From: Embiotoca jacksoni
Taxonomy: Eukaryota > Chordata > Actinopteri > Embiotocidae
NCBI GenBank assembly: GCA_022577435.1
Contig: JAKOON010000015.1
Span: 11,420,830 to 11,484,829, forward strand
Direction: 5' to 3'
DNA length: 64,000 nt
Part shown: positions 1 to 64,000 of the stretch, piece after piece
How the letters are laid out: every line of letters begins with the position of its first letter
Numbering within the stretch: position 1 is the first letter of the stretch
The notes under the pieces: model-generated
The model's database searches: none
Seen by the model: the letters and a program-made list of their open reading frames with translations, nothing else
Told to the model about the DNA's origin: nothing
Made by a program: the position numbers and the translations under genes

Positions 1-202
1 TGGGATCAACCATGTGAATCGACACCGACTCGGGGCTGACGGGAAAGCTGTGCACTGTCAGGATTGGATCCCGTGGCCCCAGTACCTCCCCTTCAAAACT
101 AGGGTAGAGAAGTGGGCTCCTGAGGCCTCGGCCGGGGTTGAGACACCGCGCCGATACCAGGGCTCGACGCTGAGGTATATGAGCGACGGCTCACTAGGTT
201 AG
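1..202 (+). other. unidentified GC-rich open frame at the left edge
   Basis: The first 200 bases are clearly more GC- and CpG-rich than the AT-rich DNA that follows. One plus-strand frame is open from base 2 to a TAG at about 200, about 66 codons, including WIPWPQYLPFKTRVEKW and PRRYQGSTLRYM. I do not recognise the product. It may be the end of a transposable element, an exon of a neighbouring gene or chance. Confidence 0.25.
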
Positions 203-210
203 GTGCAGGC

Positions 211-3200
211 AAATATATCAACTAGACTTTCAGTAGTTATTCAGCAGCCATGCAAAAACAGTTCATCAGGTTCTTCTTTACACAGAACTGCTGTTAGGGT
301 GAAGGATTGTTTGTTGACCCGTAAGGTAAACAGCTATAGATGATTCGTGTAATTAATGGTAATTGTATTTCACGGCAGTAACACCACGGGCCTAAAAGCA
401 TTTTACATGTTTTTTTTTCTAAATGCAGTCAGTTAAGTGTGAATAGGTAAAATTAACTTTGTATGATTGTGAATTCTTTATAAGCAAATTGTGGAAGAAA
501 ATTACCATTTATTCCCAGTAGACAAACTAAAACTATTATTTGATTGATATCTATTGAAACAAGTTGGGTGCCAGTGACACAGCATTGCAAGGGGCAATTG
601 AAAAGTGCAAAAGATTGACTTTGGGCGTGATCATTCAAATCTGCTGTGCTGCTTTTTCATTTCCACCAATCTCAATGTCGTAATGGGACATAAGCTTCTT
701 TTGTAATTAAACGTCAAATGAATTTCAGCAATTCTCCATCCAGTGGGGAACAATATCTCCAAAATTAGCCCAAAAAACTAGAATGCACTGTTGATTACCT
801 CTAATAAAAGGGGTAATTTTAATTTGACAGTGAATGTCTCTCCTGCCTGGGGACTGAATGAGTTCAATTCTGCAGCTTAACACATCAGCCTCCATCCCAA
901 CTGACTAACTAGACATTGCTGACCCCCCTCTTGTACAGGCAGAGTCCATCCCTGAGGGCTGTGCCGTTCAGTCATAACCATATCCTCTCTCAGCATATCA
1001 TATTCTCCACCACTATTTAATCACTGCCTCAGGCCAGCAGGAAAAAATAAAAAAAGAGACATCTGATGGACACAGAGGTGTATGAGATAAGCAGTGACTC
1101 AGACAATGAAAGAGCAAGAAACAAACAGGAGGAAGGGTGCAATTCCTGTTGCCTGTTGTAATATCGTCACAGAGTAGAAACGAAGCAGATCGTTCAGCCA
1201 GGCTTGTTCTCTAATTGTGGAGCTGACAGCAGTTAGATATGGCCCTTGTTAAAGCCCTCATTAGGTTACAGACCACTCGTTGCAGGAGGAGACACGGCAC
1301 TATCTAAGTGTGTCTTCAACTATGGGGCAGGACCCGATATTGGTGGACGGTCCGAGGTGACTGCTTTGTGGGTTACCATATGTCGCACCAATTAATGAGC
1401 CCAGGTCTTTGGGTGTAAAAACTGCTCATTTGGCTCTTTGTTTGGTTGGGTTAATGGGCTAATTAGCAGATTACTCACCTGTTCAAGTGGGCCTGTTGAG
1501 ATGTGAGAGAGGCTGGTAAAGGTCCGCAAGGTCCTCACCAGTCCCTTCCAGTGGAAAGCAGTCGATGTAGGGCCAGAGCAGTAGAATACACAGACTACAC
1601 TGATAACAAGCCCGAGTGCTTCAGCACAGTTCAGTCTGCATCAGAACACTGTACAACTCCAGTTAAGGCTCCACTGGGTCCAGGTGTGTTCAGTTCTGTC
1701 CGGGTCAATCACAGTCAGTTCAGATTTTTCTTTCTGTGCTTTTTTATAGAGATAAAATTCTGATCAAGAGAAAACAGGGTCCGGTCATGGTTAAGATCCT
1801 GTTCTAGTTCAGTTCAGCCAGGATCAGCTCAGCTTCCTGAATTGCTTCAATCCACATGGATAAATAGAGTGGAGCCACTTTGAGCCAGCCTTGTGTTTAG
1901 ATTTAGAAACAGCTATTATTGTTTAACATGTGTTCATATCCAAAACCAGAGCCGTCCCGACACATTTCTGTGTGACAGTATTCCTTTTCTGTTTGTGCAG
2001 TCTATCATATTGTACATCCAGGTTGAATGTGATTATCAATGCGTCCGAAATTGCTGATTGCTCAGCCGTTCGTTTTCTGTCTCTTTTCATCATCCATGAA
2101 ATCAGTCCATACATGCTGATGCCACCCCAAATGGTGGGAAGTTAATTCATATGTTTAAGTTGAGATGCATCCATGTGCCCCTCTATGTGGCTTTTCAAAT
2201 AAATGATTTACTCCCAGTGTCTCCACCTCCGCAACGATACAGATGTTCTAAAAGAGAAAAGGCCCCTCCGTTAAAAGTGATGAGGACAATCACACTAACA
2301 GCTGGATCCCTGCAACAACTGGCCAGTCAACAGCCAAACCAGACCTCAGGCCTCGACACGGTTGTCCAATCCAGACATGAGAGCGGGGATTGAAAGTAAG
2401 CCAGACAGTACAGGTCTAAAAACTCTGTGATTTGTCATGGAAACAAAGTAATGGGCACACTAAATAGGAGATGCAGGGAGATGAGCTATAGGGCCTTTTT
2501 TGTTTTTGTTATTTTTTGTTATTTTTATTTTTTTTCTTCAGACTTTTCAGCAGCTTGTCCCCAGCGCTGACGTTCATTCTCCACATCTGCTCAGAACAAC
2601 AACATCAGGGTTCTAGAAGAGAAGGAGAACAACAAGGTTTAAAAGGAGAACATTGAAGATGCTGTATAAAACTGGAAGGAAAGGCAATTTATGCAAGAAT
2701 AAGAGCATCTGTTATAAAAGCCAATATTTAGAAAGATGAGGGTGAAAACAAATAATAAACGGAATTTGAGGGTAAAATAAGACAGAAGGATAGAAAATCG
2801 AGGTTCTGGGTAAAACTATTTCATACAACAGAGGGCTGGGACACAAATTCATGAGATCTAGAATTCACCAGTTGGGACAAAATTAAGATTTTGAAATCCT
2901 CTAAACATGTCTTGGGAAAGCAGAATAAACATTTAAGGGGATTTGAAGTCTTTTGTTTAGCATCTCAAGTTGGACTAGACTTGATCCGGGCCACGGGGCA
3001 GGATTATCTCTAAAGAGAATGTTTAATTTGTTTTCATAGGCTCTTCCTTGATGTAAAAAAGTTAGAGAAAAGCAATGAAAATGTTTTTATTTGTGACCTC
3101 CTCAGGGTTTACTGAACAAAATGAAACAATGTTAAACTGGAGTGAAGGGTAATGTAGGAAGTGAAGGAGCATGTATCATGTTTTGCTTCTTTTTTTTTTT

Positions 3201-4291
3201 TCCCCTTGACATTGGTGCTGACATCATACCCAGCTTGGAGCCAGACATTTGAAAAGGACAAGGTTCACAACTGTTTTGAGCAGTGTTTTTTTTTTTAAGG
3301 TTGAAGATGTAGTGACGTGTCTGTCGTCATAGCCGAATGGCCCTGAAAGCATCCAGTTGTATAAAGGATAGGTTTTTCCAACATGACTTTCAGCCCATAC
3401 GACCATTTAGATGCAAATGCTGGGTATTTTTAGGCATAAAAGACGTTTGGCTAAATTTGGGGAAAGGTAATGGTTTGGACTAAAAAGACTTAAATCCATG
3501 TCATGTGTTAAAGTTCCTTCTTCCTTAAACTTATGTAACTTTTGTCGCCATGAAGACGGTAAACAAATGTTTAAAAAAAAACTGTCCTCCCTCGAAGCAG
3601 CAGTCTCATGCACCCAAGTCTGCTGCTGTATCAAACCCGGCTCATGATAGCAAGGAAAAATATCCATTATATGGACGTCATCTGAACATGTGTCACTTCT
3701 CCTGCACACCAGATTGCCCTTATATATTTCTAAACTTAACTGTGGGTCATTATAAGCTGTTTGCACAGAAGACCCGTGTGGTCATTCCTTTAGAGGAGGC
3801 CACATTTTTTTTATACAGCTGAAAGGTTTTCTAATGTCCCTTATACAATTCATTTATATATCTTAACTGTCTAACGTCTTAAAACCAGTTTGTTTTCTTA
3901 TGAGAGCTCTTTGAGAGTGTTTAGTCAAGAGATGTAGTTAAAGCCTTTTATAAGCACAGTTTGCTGACAGGAGAGAGAGCAAAGATGGGTGATAGCTTAG
4001 AGAGCGATGTACGTGGCTTTACTCGTGGCAGTTTATTGCTGCAGCTGTTACTTGTAATGTGTGTGTTTGTCGGTAAAGCATCTTTTAACTGTGTTTGTCA
4101 GGAGGAATATTTCTTAACTGCATTTATGTGCAGCCAGTGCTTATTGTGTCAGTTTAAGAATGACGCACAGTCTTGTCAATGCCTGATTCTGTATTTATCT
4201 GTCACAACCACTGCACATCTCCACTGTGTTCAACTCCATCATGCTCCCCTCCCCTCCCCTCTCCTCCTTCATCACCCTCTGTGCCATGCAG
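211..4291. other. intergenic DNA, no gene recognised
   Basis: This is AT-rich sequence downstream of the lrfn3-like gene. It contains poly-T runs near 3190 and 3287, and one copy of a dispersed repeat at 3430-3770. No coding frame with a recognisable product was found. Confidence 0.5.
3430..3770 (+). repeat. dispersed repeat family, copy 1 (MITE-like)
   Basis: The copy contains GGAAAGGTAATGGTTTGG at 3461-3478 and a downstream block GACGTCATCTGAACATGTGT starting near 3674. The same two blocks recur in the same order and a similar distance apart at 40470-40790. Short matches to the first block occur elsewhere in the window in both orientations, as expected of a fish non-autonomous DNA transposon. 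No terminal repeats were resolved. Confidence 0.55.
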
Positions 4292-4361
4292 ATGGATGAA
4301 GGAGCTGAGGCGATTGTTAGAGGAGAAAGGAGCGGCTGCTATGCAATGGTGTAAACAGACC
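4292..4361 (+). other. exon-like segment with strong splice-site context, unknown
   Basis: Seventy bases are bounded on the left by a long C/T tract ending CCATGCAG and on the right by ACC|GTGAGTGG. One frame reads WMKELRRLLEEKGAAAMQWC and then KQT. Another, starting at the ATG, reads MDEGAEAIVRGERSGCYAMV and then stops. I recognise neither. It could be an exon of a gene or non-coding RNA on the plus strand, or a chance match. Confidence 0.25.
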
Positions 4362-5257
4362 GTGAGTGGTTATGGATAGAAAGGACATAAGGAATACAAT
4401 ATCAGTAGAGACACAAAGGTTTTATAAATCAAAAAAACACAGGAAGAGAGAGTTGGATAGAAATGGTCAATATAAACAGAGCATCAGAGAGAAAAAAAAC
4501 AATGTGCCAGCAGAAAGGAGATGAAGGGAGGGGAGGGAAGAGCACAGGATGAGAAAACCTCTTTTACTTTTTAATAATCGGTTACTCTTTTTAATCCTGA
4601 GAAACCACTCATCAGTTTTTACGTATACTCCTTCCTCATTTGTCCATACATAATATCACTGTGGGGGATGATCATCAGCTAATAAGTTATAACTCGACAT
4701 TTCTCAGAGCCAAATGTCAAAGTCCAATAGTGCTGTCACAGAAATGAAAAGAAAACCCGGAAAATGTCAGTGAGAGTTTACTGAAGCTCAAGCCCATGTC
4801 ATCAGATAGCCTTTTTTTGTTTGACCAACAACCAAAAATATCCAAAACACTTTACTACCATATACGATTTTAAAAAGCCCCAACTTCTTAGAAATGACCA
4901 GCTTTAGGCGGGGGAATATTTTTAATGATTACTTTAGAAATGAGTGAAAACATAACAACAAATGGTTAAATACCTAATGAAATAAAAAGACACGTATGTC
5001 TTGAATTACATGTTACAAGTTTACAAGTTAAACTAGTGATGCTCATCAAACTGGATCTTTCAAAGGGATTTTTATTACATTTTTACAATACAGCTACTTG
5101 GTAAGAGGCTGAGTGCCGACTCTTGCTTCAAACACAAAGGCATTAGATAGTTTTGTGTTTGGCTCCCGGAGTCGCTGTTGAAATCACTCAACAGGTTTAT
5201 CTTTACAAGCAGAATCTTTTAGTCCCTCAGTTTTGTCCTCAATGAAAGAAAACCTGT

Positions 5258-5395
5258 ATTTAATGCAGACGCTGTCGCGTTTGCGTCATGATTACAACGG
5301 TCGCGTCGATGTGACGGCGTTAGTTTTGGACGTTACCGTCGTGACAATGCCCGCAGCAAACGGCAATGGCACGCAGGCATGTCCATCAAAATTCT
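5258..5395. other. CpG-rich patch in AT-rich DNA
   Basis: About 130 bases with a high local CpG count (for example GCTGTCGCGTTTGCGTC and GTCGCGTCGATGTGACGGCG). The flanks are AT-rich and nearly free of CpG. The downstream text at 5490-5530 looks like the end of a dispersed fish repeat, so the patch may be a young MITE rather than a promoter island. Confidence 0.35.
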
Positions 5396-6317
5396 GAAAT
5401 TCTGTAGACTTCATAAAGAAAACTTTGACTTTATTTCACCCTCAACTTTTACATTTTTTTTTTTTCCACATACTTATCCAAGACCCACTCAAATTCGTTC
5501 CACGGCCCACCTGTTCAAAAACCACTGATCTAAATAACTAACTGACGAATTGTTGCAGCTTTAATATTTATGGTGTTGGGAGGGAGGCGAGAATGCCAAG
5601 GATTGATAGCTTAAACTTCAGTACCCAAAATGTCTAGATGAAATAAACAAAATGTGTGTTTTTCTGTTATTTGTGTGAACTGATCTGACCACAAGGCAAG
5701 ACTGGAAAAAGGGGTCAGTTGACAGCATGCTGCATGGGGGTGAGGCTACAGCAGGGAAAGGCAGGTCAGGAGGAGTGACACGGGGTGAGAGAAAGAAGGC
5801 AGCTGTAGGAAGACTAGAGGGGGGGGTGCTTAAGTTTAAAGTGTCAAACATTACTCTTTGTGTGTAGTGTTGGCGCGCTCTCTTTGTGAGGCCAAGAGAC
5901 CTTCAGATCTTAAAGTCTCTCCATTCGACACTACGAGGCCGCCTGTCGTCTGCTGCTAGATGCATACGAGAGAGAGACAGAGAGACATAGAGACAGAGAG
6001 ACGGAAACAGCAAAAGAGTGAAAGAGACACGGAGAGAAATAATAAGAATCAGAGAAAAAAAACATTGACACAGATGCAGCTAAACAGCACAGGAAAAAAA
6101 ATGGGGGTGAGAGGAAGCAAAAATGTTCGGACAGTCAGAAAATGAATATAAAAAAGATGAGAGAGAGCATGAGAGGAATTGTGAGAGACAGACGGTGGTG
6201 AAGAATGAGGCCAGGCATACGGGATGACACTGAAAGGAGTGATGATAGATTAAAATACACAGAGGACAGACAGGCTACAGGGTCATGGACGGGCCACGGG
6301 GAGAACACACGCACACG

Positions 6318-6321
<4 letters not shown>

Positions 6322-6387
<66 letters not shown>
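6322..6387. repeat. (CA)n microsatellite
   Basis: Perfect dinucleotide array, preceded by a short interrupted part from about 6305. Confidence 0.97.
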
Positions 6388-6391
<4 letters not shown>

Positions 6392-6542
6392 TATCCTTGT
6401 GTTGCACTTGACTACTTTCCGATCCTGCCTAACCTTGTGGGAATGGTTGTACTGGCTCAAGGCGGTTAAACCTTGTACATAACAACACACAAATGCATGC
6501 ACAGACCTGCAGGGATTTGGTAGCTGGCCCTGAGCTGGCTCG

Positions 6543-6544
<2 letters not shown>

Positions 6545-6616
<72 letters not shown>
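6545..6616. repeat. (CA)n microsatellite
   Basis: Perfect dinucleotide array, about 160 bases after the previous CA array. Confidence 0.97.
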
Positions 6617-6617
<1 letters not shown>

Positions 6618-9600
6618 GGCTTTCCTTTTTTCACAAGTGTCATCTCATGCGAGGCCATTTTATTCAATTACATTTGTTACCTGCAGGCTTGTCCTAAAAT
6701 TAACCTAAATGCAAGTGTTAACCCCATAACACACGCAGGGGTACATGTTTTTTGTCGCTTCAATGTGACTGTAAATATTTTTTTTTTATTTTTTTTTTTA
6801 ATCCCAGTACATGATTAACACCACACACACACATCCAATGTTTGCTTTGCTGTTGTTGAACTAATAGCACTTTGCTTGAAATAATCATAATAGTTTGTGT
6901 CAAGCATATAATTACTGCTAATCCAGATAGAAAATTCCCCATTTAGCATTCAGGTTAAAGAGCTGCCTCTCGTGTTGCATCCTCGTGTCACGAGGTAGAG
7001 CTCAAACTCCAAGGTGTAAACATGCCTCAACGTTCTCTCCTGCGTATTAGTTCAATGATTTTTTTTTTTTTTTTTTTTTAAATTATGGAAGAGGTTCCCG
7101 TTTGTCTACCTTAAGAAAGTTCTCAGATATTTACATAGGAGTTACTGGTTGCTGTATTCATACCTTGTAGTTGGAGTGTAAGTGTTTAATCTGTCTCCTC
7201 CACCAATCCTCTTCATACACATTCTTGCGGAAAAAAAGCAATTGACGAGAAGCAAACAAAAGAAAAGTATCACCCACAATGTGCCTATTTTTTTTCCTGT
7301 TGGTTCGCAGTTTTGACAACCGTGGGTCTTTAATGGAGTCTCTCTGTGTATCTGTCAGTTGCTCTGCTCCTCAGGCTTTCTGACTCACTGCGGCTTTCTC
7401 TCTGATCAGATCAATGTTGCCTTTCTCTGCAATGCAGCAACCAGTGAAACACATCACAGACACAGTTACACCCCGAGAAACCCCAGCCGCCTTTGTGCAA
7501 ACACATGAGGGTTATCCCTCATTGTAGGTTGCCCTCAAAGTGCCAACGATCCTGGAATCAAAGCCGAGGAACAAAGAACACAAGGGCCAGTGGTAACTTT
7601 TTCTTCCCAGGTAAAGTGTCAAAATAAAAACTCAACTAATTGGTTTGTTTTCCTCTTTCGTCACCTGGGACGCTCTTTGAAAGCTCCTTTGACTGATACA
7701 CTTCAGTCAGTTAAGATCGAGACAAGGTCAGGACTCTTAATTAGGCCCATAGGGGAAATATTTGAGTTGTGCTTATGGTGACACCTCAGCACCACAACAA
7801 CATAAGATTCAAGCAACTTCTTCATCGCAGTTTGAGAACTTCAAGCCTGTTACAGCTCTAATGAGCTCGCTCCAACTCCACTCCTTTGTAACTTCAATTT
7901 GGCCATCAACCTCTCGGCACACTTGTTGAACTATATGCGTGAACCTTCTCTTATTTAGCTTCAGAGGTGAGAAAAACAACTTGTTTAAGTATATAAATCC
8001 AAGTTAGCCCATTTGTTAGTTTGGCAATCAAAAATGTTTGCAGTTCTTCTTTCGTACAGTCGTTAGAAATTGTGACGTTAGCAACGTCTCGCACATTTAT
8101 TATTGTGTTATTATTATCAGGCTGACGATGGAACCTGCAAAGTTCATGAAGGTGAATACTTTCCCCGAACCTGCTGGCTAAGCTGCTGCACTCTGCACGG
8201 ATCTCTCATTTCCTCCCTGCTATCAACATGGGGCTCAATGACACCTCATTTAAACCTATTCTCAGAGGGCAATTGAATGACATATCAACCGCTGATAAAG
8301 AATTCCAACTCAGCTGTTTAAGCCACTCGTGCGAAATGGTGTCTCCATTTATCCATTCCAATGAAACTCCCATTTCCTGAGTGGATTAGTATTAAAAGGG
8401 AAGCGCACTGGAGTCGACTTACTGCAGGGCAAATCTATACCCAAAAAGAGGCTTCACACGCTCTTGTGGATTCATATTATTATATCACTATTGAGCATTT
8501 CAAGCCATCTTTGTGTGCATGTGCAAGTCACTTCAAAAGTTTGGATCAAGGGAAGTGGGCCTGATTACATAAAAAGTAGGCTTTATCTAATAGCCTTTGC
8601 TGGCATAGACTGTGTTACATAAATGCAATTTTCCATCCCTATCTTGCCTGCTAAGGATGAACTTTAGCAATCTTTCATAATTGTGCAGCATTGCGCTTTC
8701 ACCATCATGTAGTTTGCCTTTCTGTGAATGCAAAATGAGGTTCCTAAATAAATGATAACAATTTTATCAGCGAGACAATCTCTGTCTGTCTCTATTTCGT
8801 GCCGACTGTCCGCCAGGTTTTTCACATTGATTTTCTGTCTGCCACTGTTGTAAAGACTAAACATGCTTCTTTTCAAGCTTGCACAAGAGGTTGATCCATG
8901 CCGAGACCAGAGAGCCCGGAGGCCAGGAGACATTGAATGGAAGCCTAAACCTCAAGTGGTAGCACTAATAGTTTAGAAGCTGGGCATTAACCAATTTCCG
9001 AGCAGTAAATTGGGTTGTGACTCTGCTCAACTTTAGCCTGTCATTCACACTCACTGCAACATCTTCAGGCATTAGTTTGCGTTGACGGCACAGACTTGGG
9101 CTTTCTAGTTTTCGAGGTGTCAGAGAGGCATGTGTTCATCATTTGTCTTGACTGCTATGTCCAAGGTCATCCAGACTTTTTTTGTTGTGATTTTATTTAT
9201 ATTTTTTTCCCTCTCTATTTTGAAATATAAATCATAAATCATCGCAAAGAACTTTGTGTTGAAAAAAACAAAAGTGTGAGGTAAATAGCTTCTGTTCGCG
9301 CTGCTTACTGCCATGCCGGCGGGCCTCGGACCACAGACAAACTGCTTATGTTGGTGTTGCCGATTCCTCTTTTCACAACCATAATATCATCGTCTTACAG
9401 CTTTTTATAAATCAGTATGCACGTTAATAATAGTTGTGAATGCATCAGTTGCCTTGTGCATTATATTCTGTGTAAGTTGTATGTGGCTGTTGGATTCTGA
9501 TTTGTCAACCCCATTGAATCTACTGTAGAATAAGTGGCTTGATTAGCATAAGGAGCGTCCCTGAGGGCTCTGAACGAGTATATACAGATTTATACATTCA

Positions 9601-10689
9601 TTCATATACGGCAGTAAAGGTTTAACTGAAGGGAGCGAGTGCTTTAACCGTGTACAGTGGTATCGATGTATATTGCGTTGTGTTGTATTTAGGAACATAT
9701 ATAAGAATGGAGCGTTTATTGAATAGATATCCAAACAATTAAACAAATTCTGTTGCTTTTATAAGCATCCCCTAACAATTTACAGGGTTTCTGACAATGT
9801 AGGGATTATTTGTTACGTAAGAAGAAGATGGGTTTTAAAAAGGAACATTTCAAATTTTTTTGTGCAGTCTTTAATAAAATAAAAATTAATGGGAAAATGA
9901 GGATTCTTCATTTCTTAATGGTTTTGAATTTCAGACAGCCTATATAGCCTTCCCTCTGTATTGAACTAACTTTCCTTTTTAACTCTAAAGTACTTGGGAA
10001 TTGTCATTTTTGATGGTGAACAGACTTTCTTGGGCAGCTTAACTTCTAATAGTTTGTAGCACTCTAATTGAGGATGCACAAGAAATGCTAACCTGAATAA
10101 AGTCAACTGTTTTGCGGTGGATGATCCCACCTTCATTAACAAATCGTGCTCTCCTCTAACACCAATCCATCAAGATTTGTTTTGGCACTGACTGCAGTTT
10201 CCGGCAACACAAGGTCACAGCATCGTGCCCAACTCACTTGGGCAAACAAAATAAAATGTTTGATTTCTTAAACTTCTTAACAACTTAGAAGCCTTTGAGT
10301 TAATATGCGCCATTTTTCATTGTTGAGAAGTGAAGCCTGATAATTGGGAAGAGCAGAAAGCTAAAATAAATGAGTTTGGAGAAGGTTTTCAAGACACTGC
10401 AAGGAGGTTAATTCAAGACTTTTTGTTTTGTAACCTTTCTTCTACAGAAGAGAGTAAAATACGACTTCAGATACCGCTGCAGCCCCACGGACAGACAGTT
10501 GAAGACATGTTTCCACTGCACGACGACGGCATCTCTCTCATTCATTCACTCGTTCACACTCACTCACTTTCTCACTGATCCTTTCTCTGTCATTATCTCG
10601 CTCACTTTCTCACCCTCAATTGCACATTATCTATTTCTCATCCTCCATCTCTTTCTGTTTGACTTGTCCATTCTTTGTATGCCCCAACT

Positions 10690-10712
10690 CCCCCCCCCCC
10701 CCCCCCCCCCCC
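10690..10712 (-). repeat. 23-base C run (G run in the lrfn3-like transcript)
   Basis: A homopolymer lies about 100 bases past the lrfn3-like stop codon, followed by more C-rich sequence to about 10735. On the transcript strand it is a G tract. The surrounding 10560-10830 is C/T-rich on the plus strand, so the presumed 3' UTR is A/G-rich. Confidence 0.9.
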
Positions 10713-10815
10713 GCCCCCCGGGTCCCCTACCCGCCACTCTTCCTCTGTCAACTTCTATCTGTCTTTCTTTTCACCTCTCTGAAATGCTTCCTCCTTGCTC
10801 TGCTGCTCGCCTGCT

Positions 10816-63863
<53,048 letters not shown>

Positions 63864-64000
63864 CTGGGAGAAAGCAGAATAAACACAAAGACTCCATTAC
63901 CTAAGTACCGGGAATATAGATATGCATTAGTACAGCAATAGAGAAAAATAGAAGATAGAGAGCTTGTTCACTAAAGAGGTTTTAAAACATGAATGTTTTC
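63864..64000 (-). other. 3' end of the upstream intron, cut by the window edge
   Basis: The sequence ends in a pyrimidine-rich tract and CAG (63866-63864) in front of exon A. The upstream exon is not in the window. Confidence 0.7.

Larger units (their letters stand above)
4362..10689. other. 3' flank of the lrfn3-like gene, mostly unremarkable
   Basis: The sequence holds a purine-rich stretch (5960-6190), two CA arrays (6322-6387, 6545-6616), a T run at 7059-7079 and otherwise AT-rich DNA. The part nearest 10815 is probably 3' UTR. The closest clear minus-strand AATAAA that I noticed reads from about 9718 to 9713, some 1.1 kb past the stop. The mRNA end cannot be fixed from sequence alone. 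Confidence 0.4.

Noticed and set aside
6135..6708. Several open frames of 60-130 codons on both strands
   Set aside because: They run through CA arrays and encode only alternating Cys-Val or Thr-His; simple repeats lack stops in some frames. The same applies near 13300-13770, 31163-31537, 36890-37154, 52323-52894 and 58363-58587.

Overview
The window looks like ray-finned fish (teleost) genomic DNA. Evidence: spliced vertebrate-type exons, very many long CA/GT microsatellites, an ATCT array attached to a fish-type LINE 3' end, a tRNA-derived SINE with the usual fish tail, and relics of mariner and other DNA transposons. The species cannot be named from the sequence.

Only one gene is well supported. 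It lies on the minus strand and belongs to the LRFN/SALM family of synaptic adhesion proteins (leucine-rich repeats, Ig, fibronectin III, one membrane span). By residue pattern it is closest to LRFN3. Six exons are visible: five clustered at 60848-63863 and the last at 10816-11491. All five junctions have GT/AG ends and keep the reading frame, giving a 620-residue partial protein. The signal peptide, LRRNT cap and first repeats lie beyond the right edge.

Layout, left to right. 1-10815 is sequence 3' of the gene (3' UTR and intergenic), holding microsatellites, a poly-C run, a CpG-rich patch, an exon-like segment at 4292-4361 and an unidentified GC-rich open frame at the left edge. 10816-11491 is the terminal exon (end of FN3, membrane span, cytoplasmic tail). 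11492-60847 is a single 49.4 kb intron inside the FN3 domain, holding a mariner relic (23043-23632), two LINE 3' ends (28120-28355, 34166-34734), a SINE (41240-41556), several MITE-like copies and most of the microsatellites. 60848-63863 holds the five upstream exons with short introns. 63864-64000 is the start of the next intron.

The protein would sit on the neuronal surface. The LRR-Ig-FN3 part would face the synaptic cleft, and the cytoplasmic tail, as read here, does not end in the PDZ ligand found in LRFN1, 2 and 4. No CRISPR array, rRNA, tRNA gene or bacterial-type operon was seen. I found no undescribed biological system. The most noteworthy points are the intron-rich LRR/Ig region, a possible alternative splice donor shortly before the stop codon, and the internally duplicated transposon relics.
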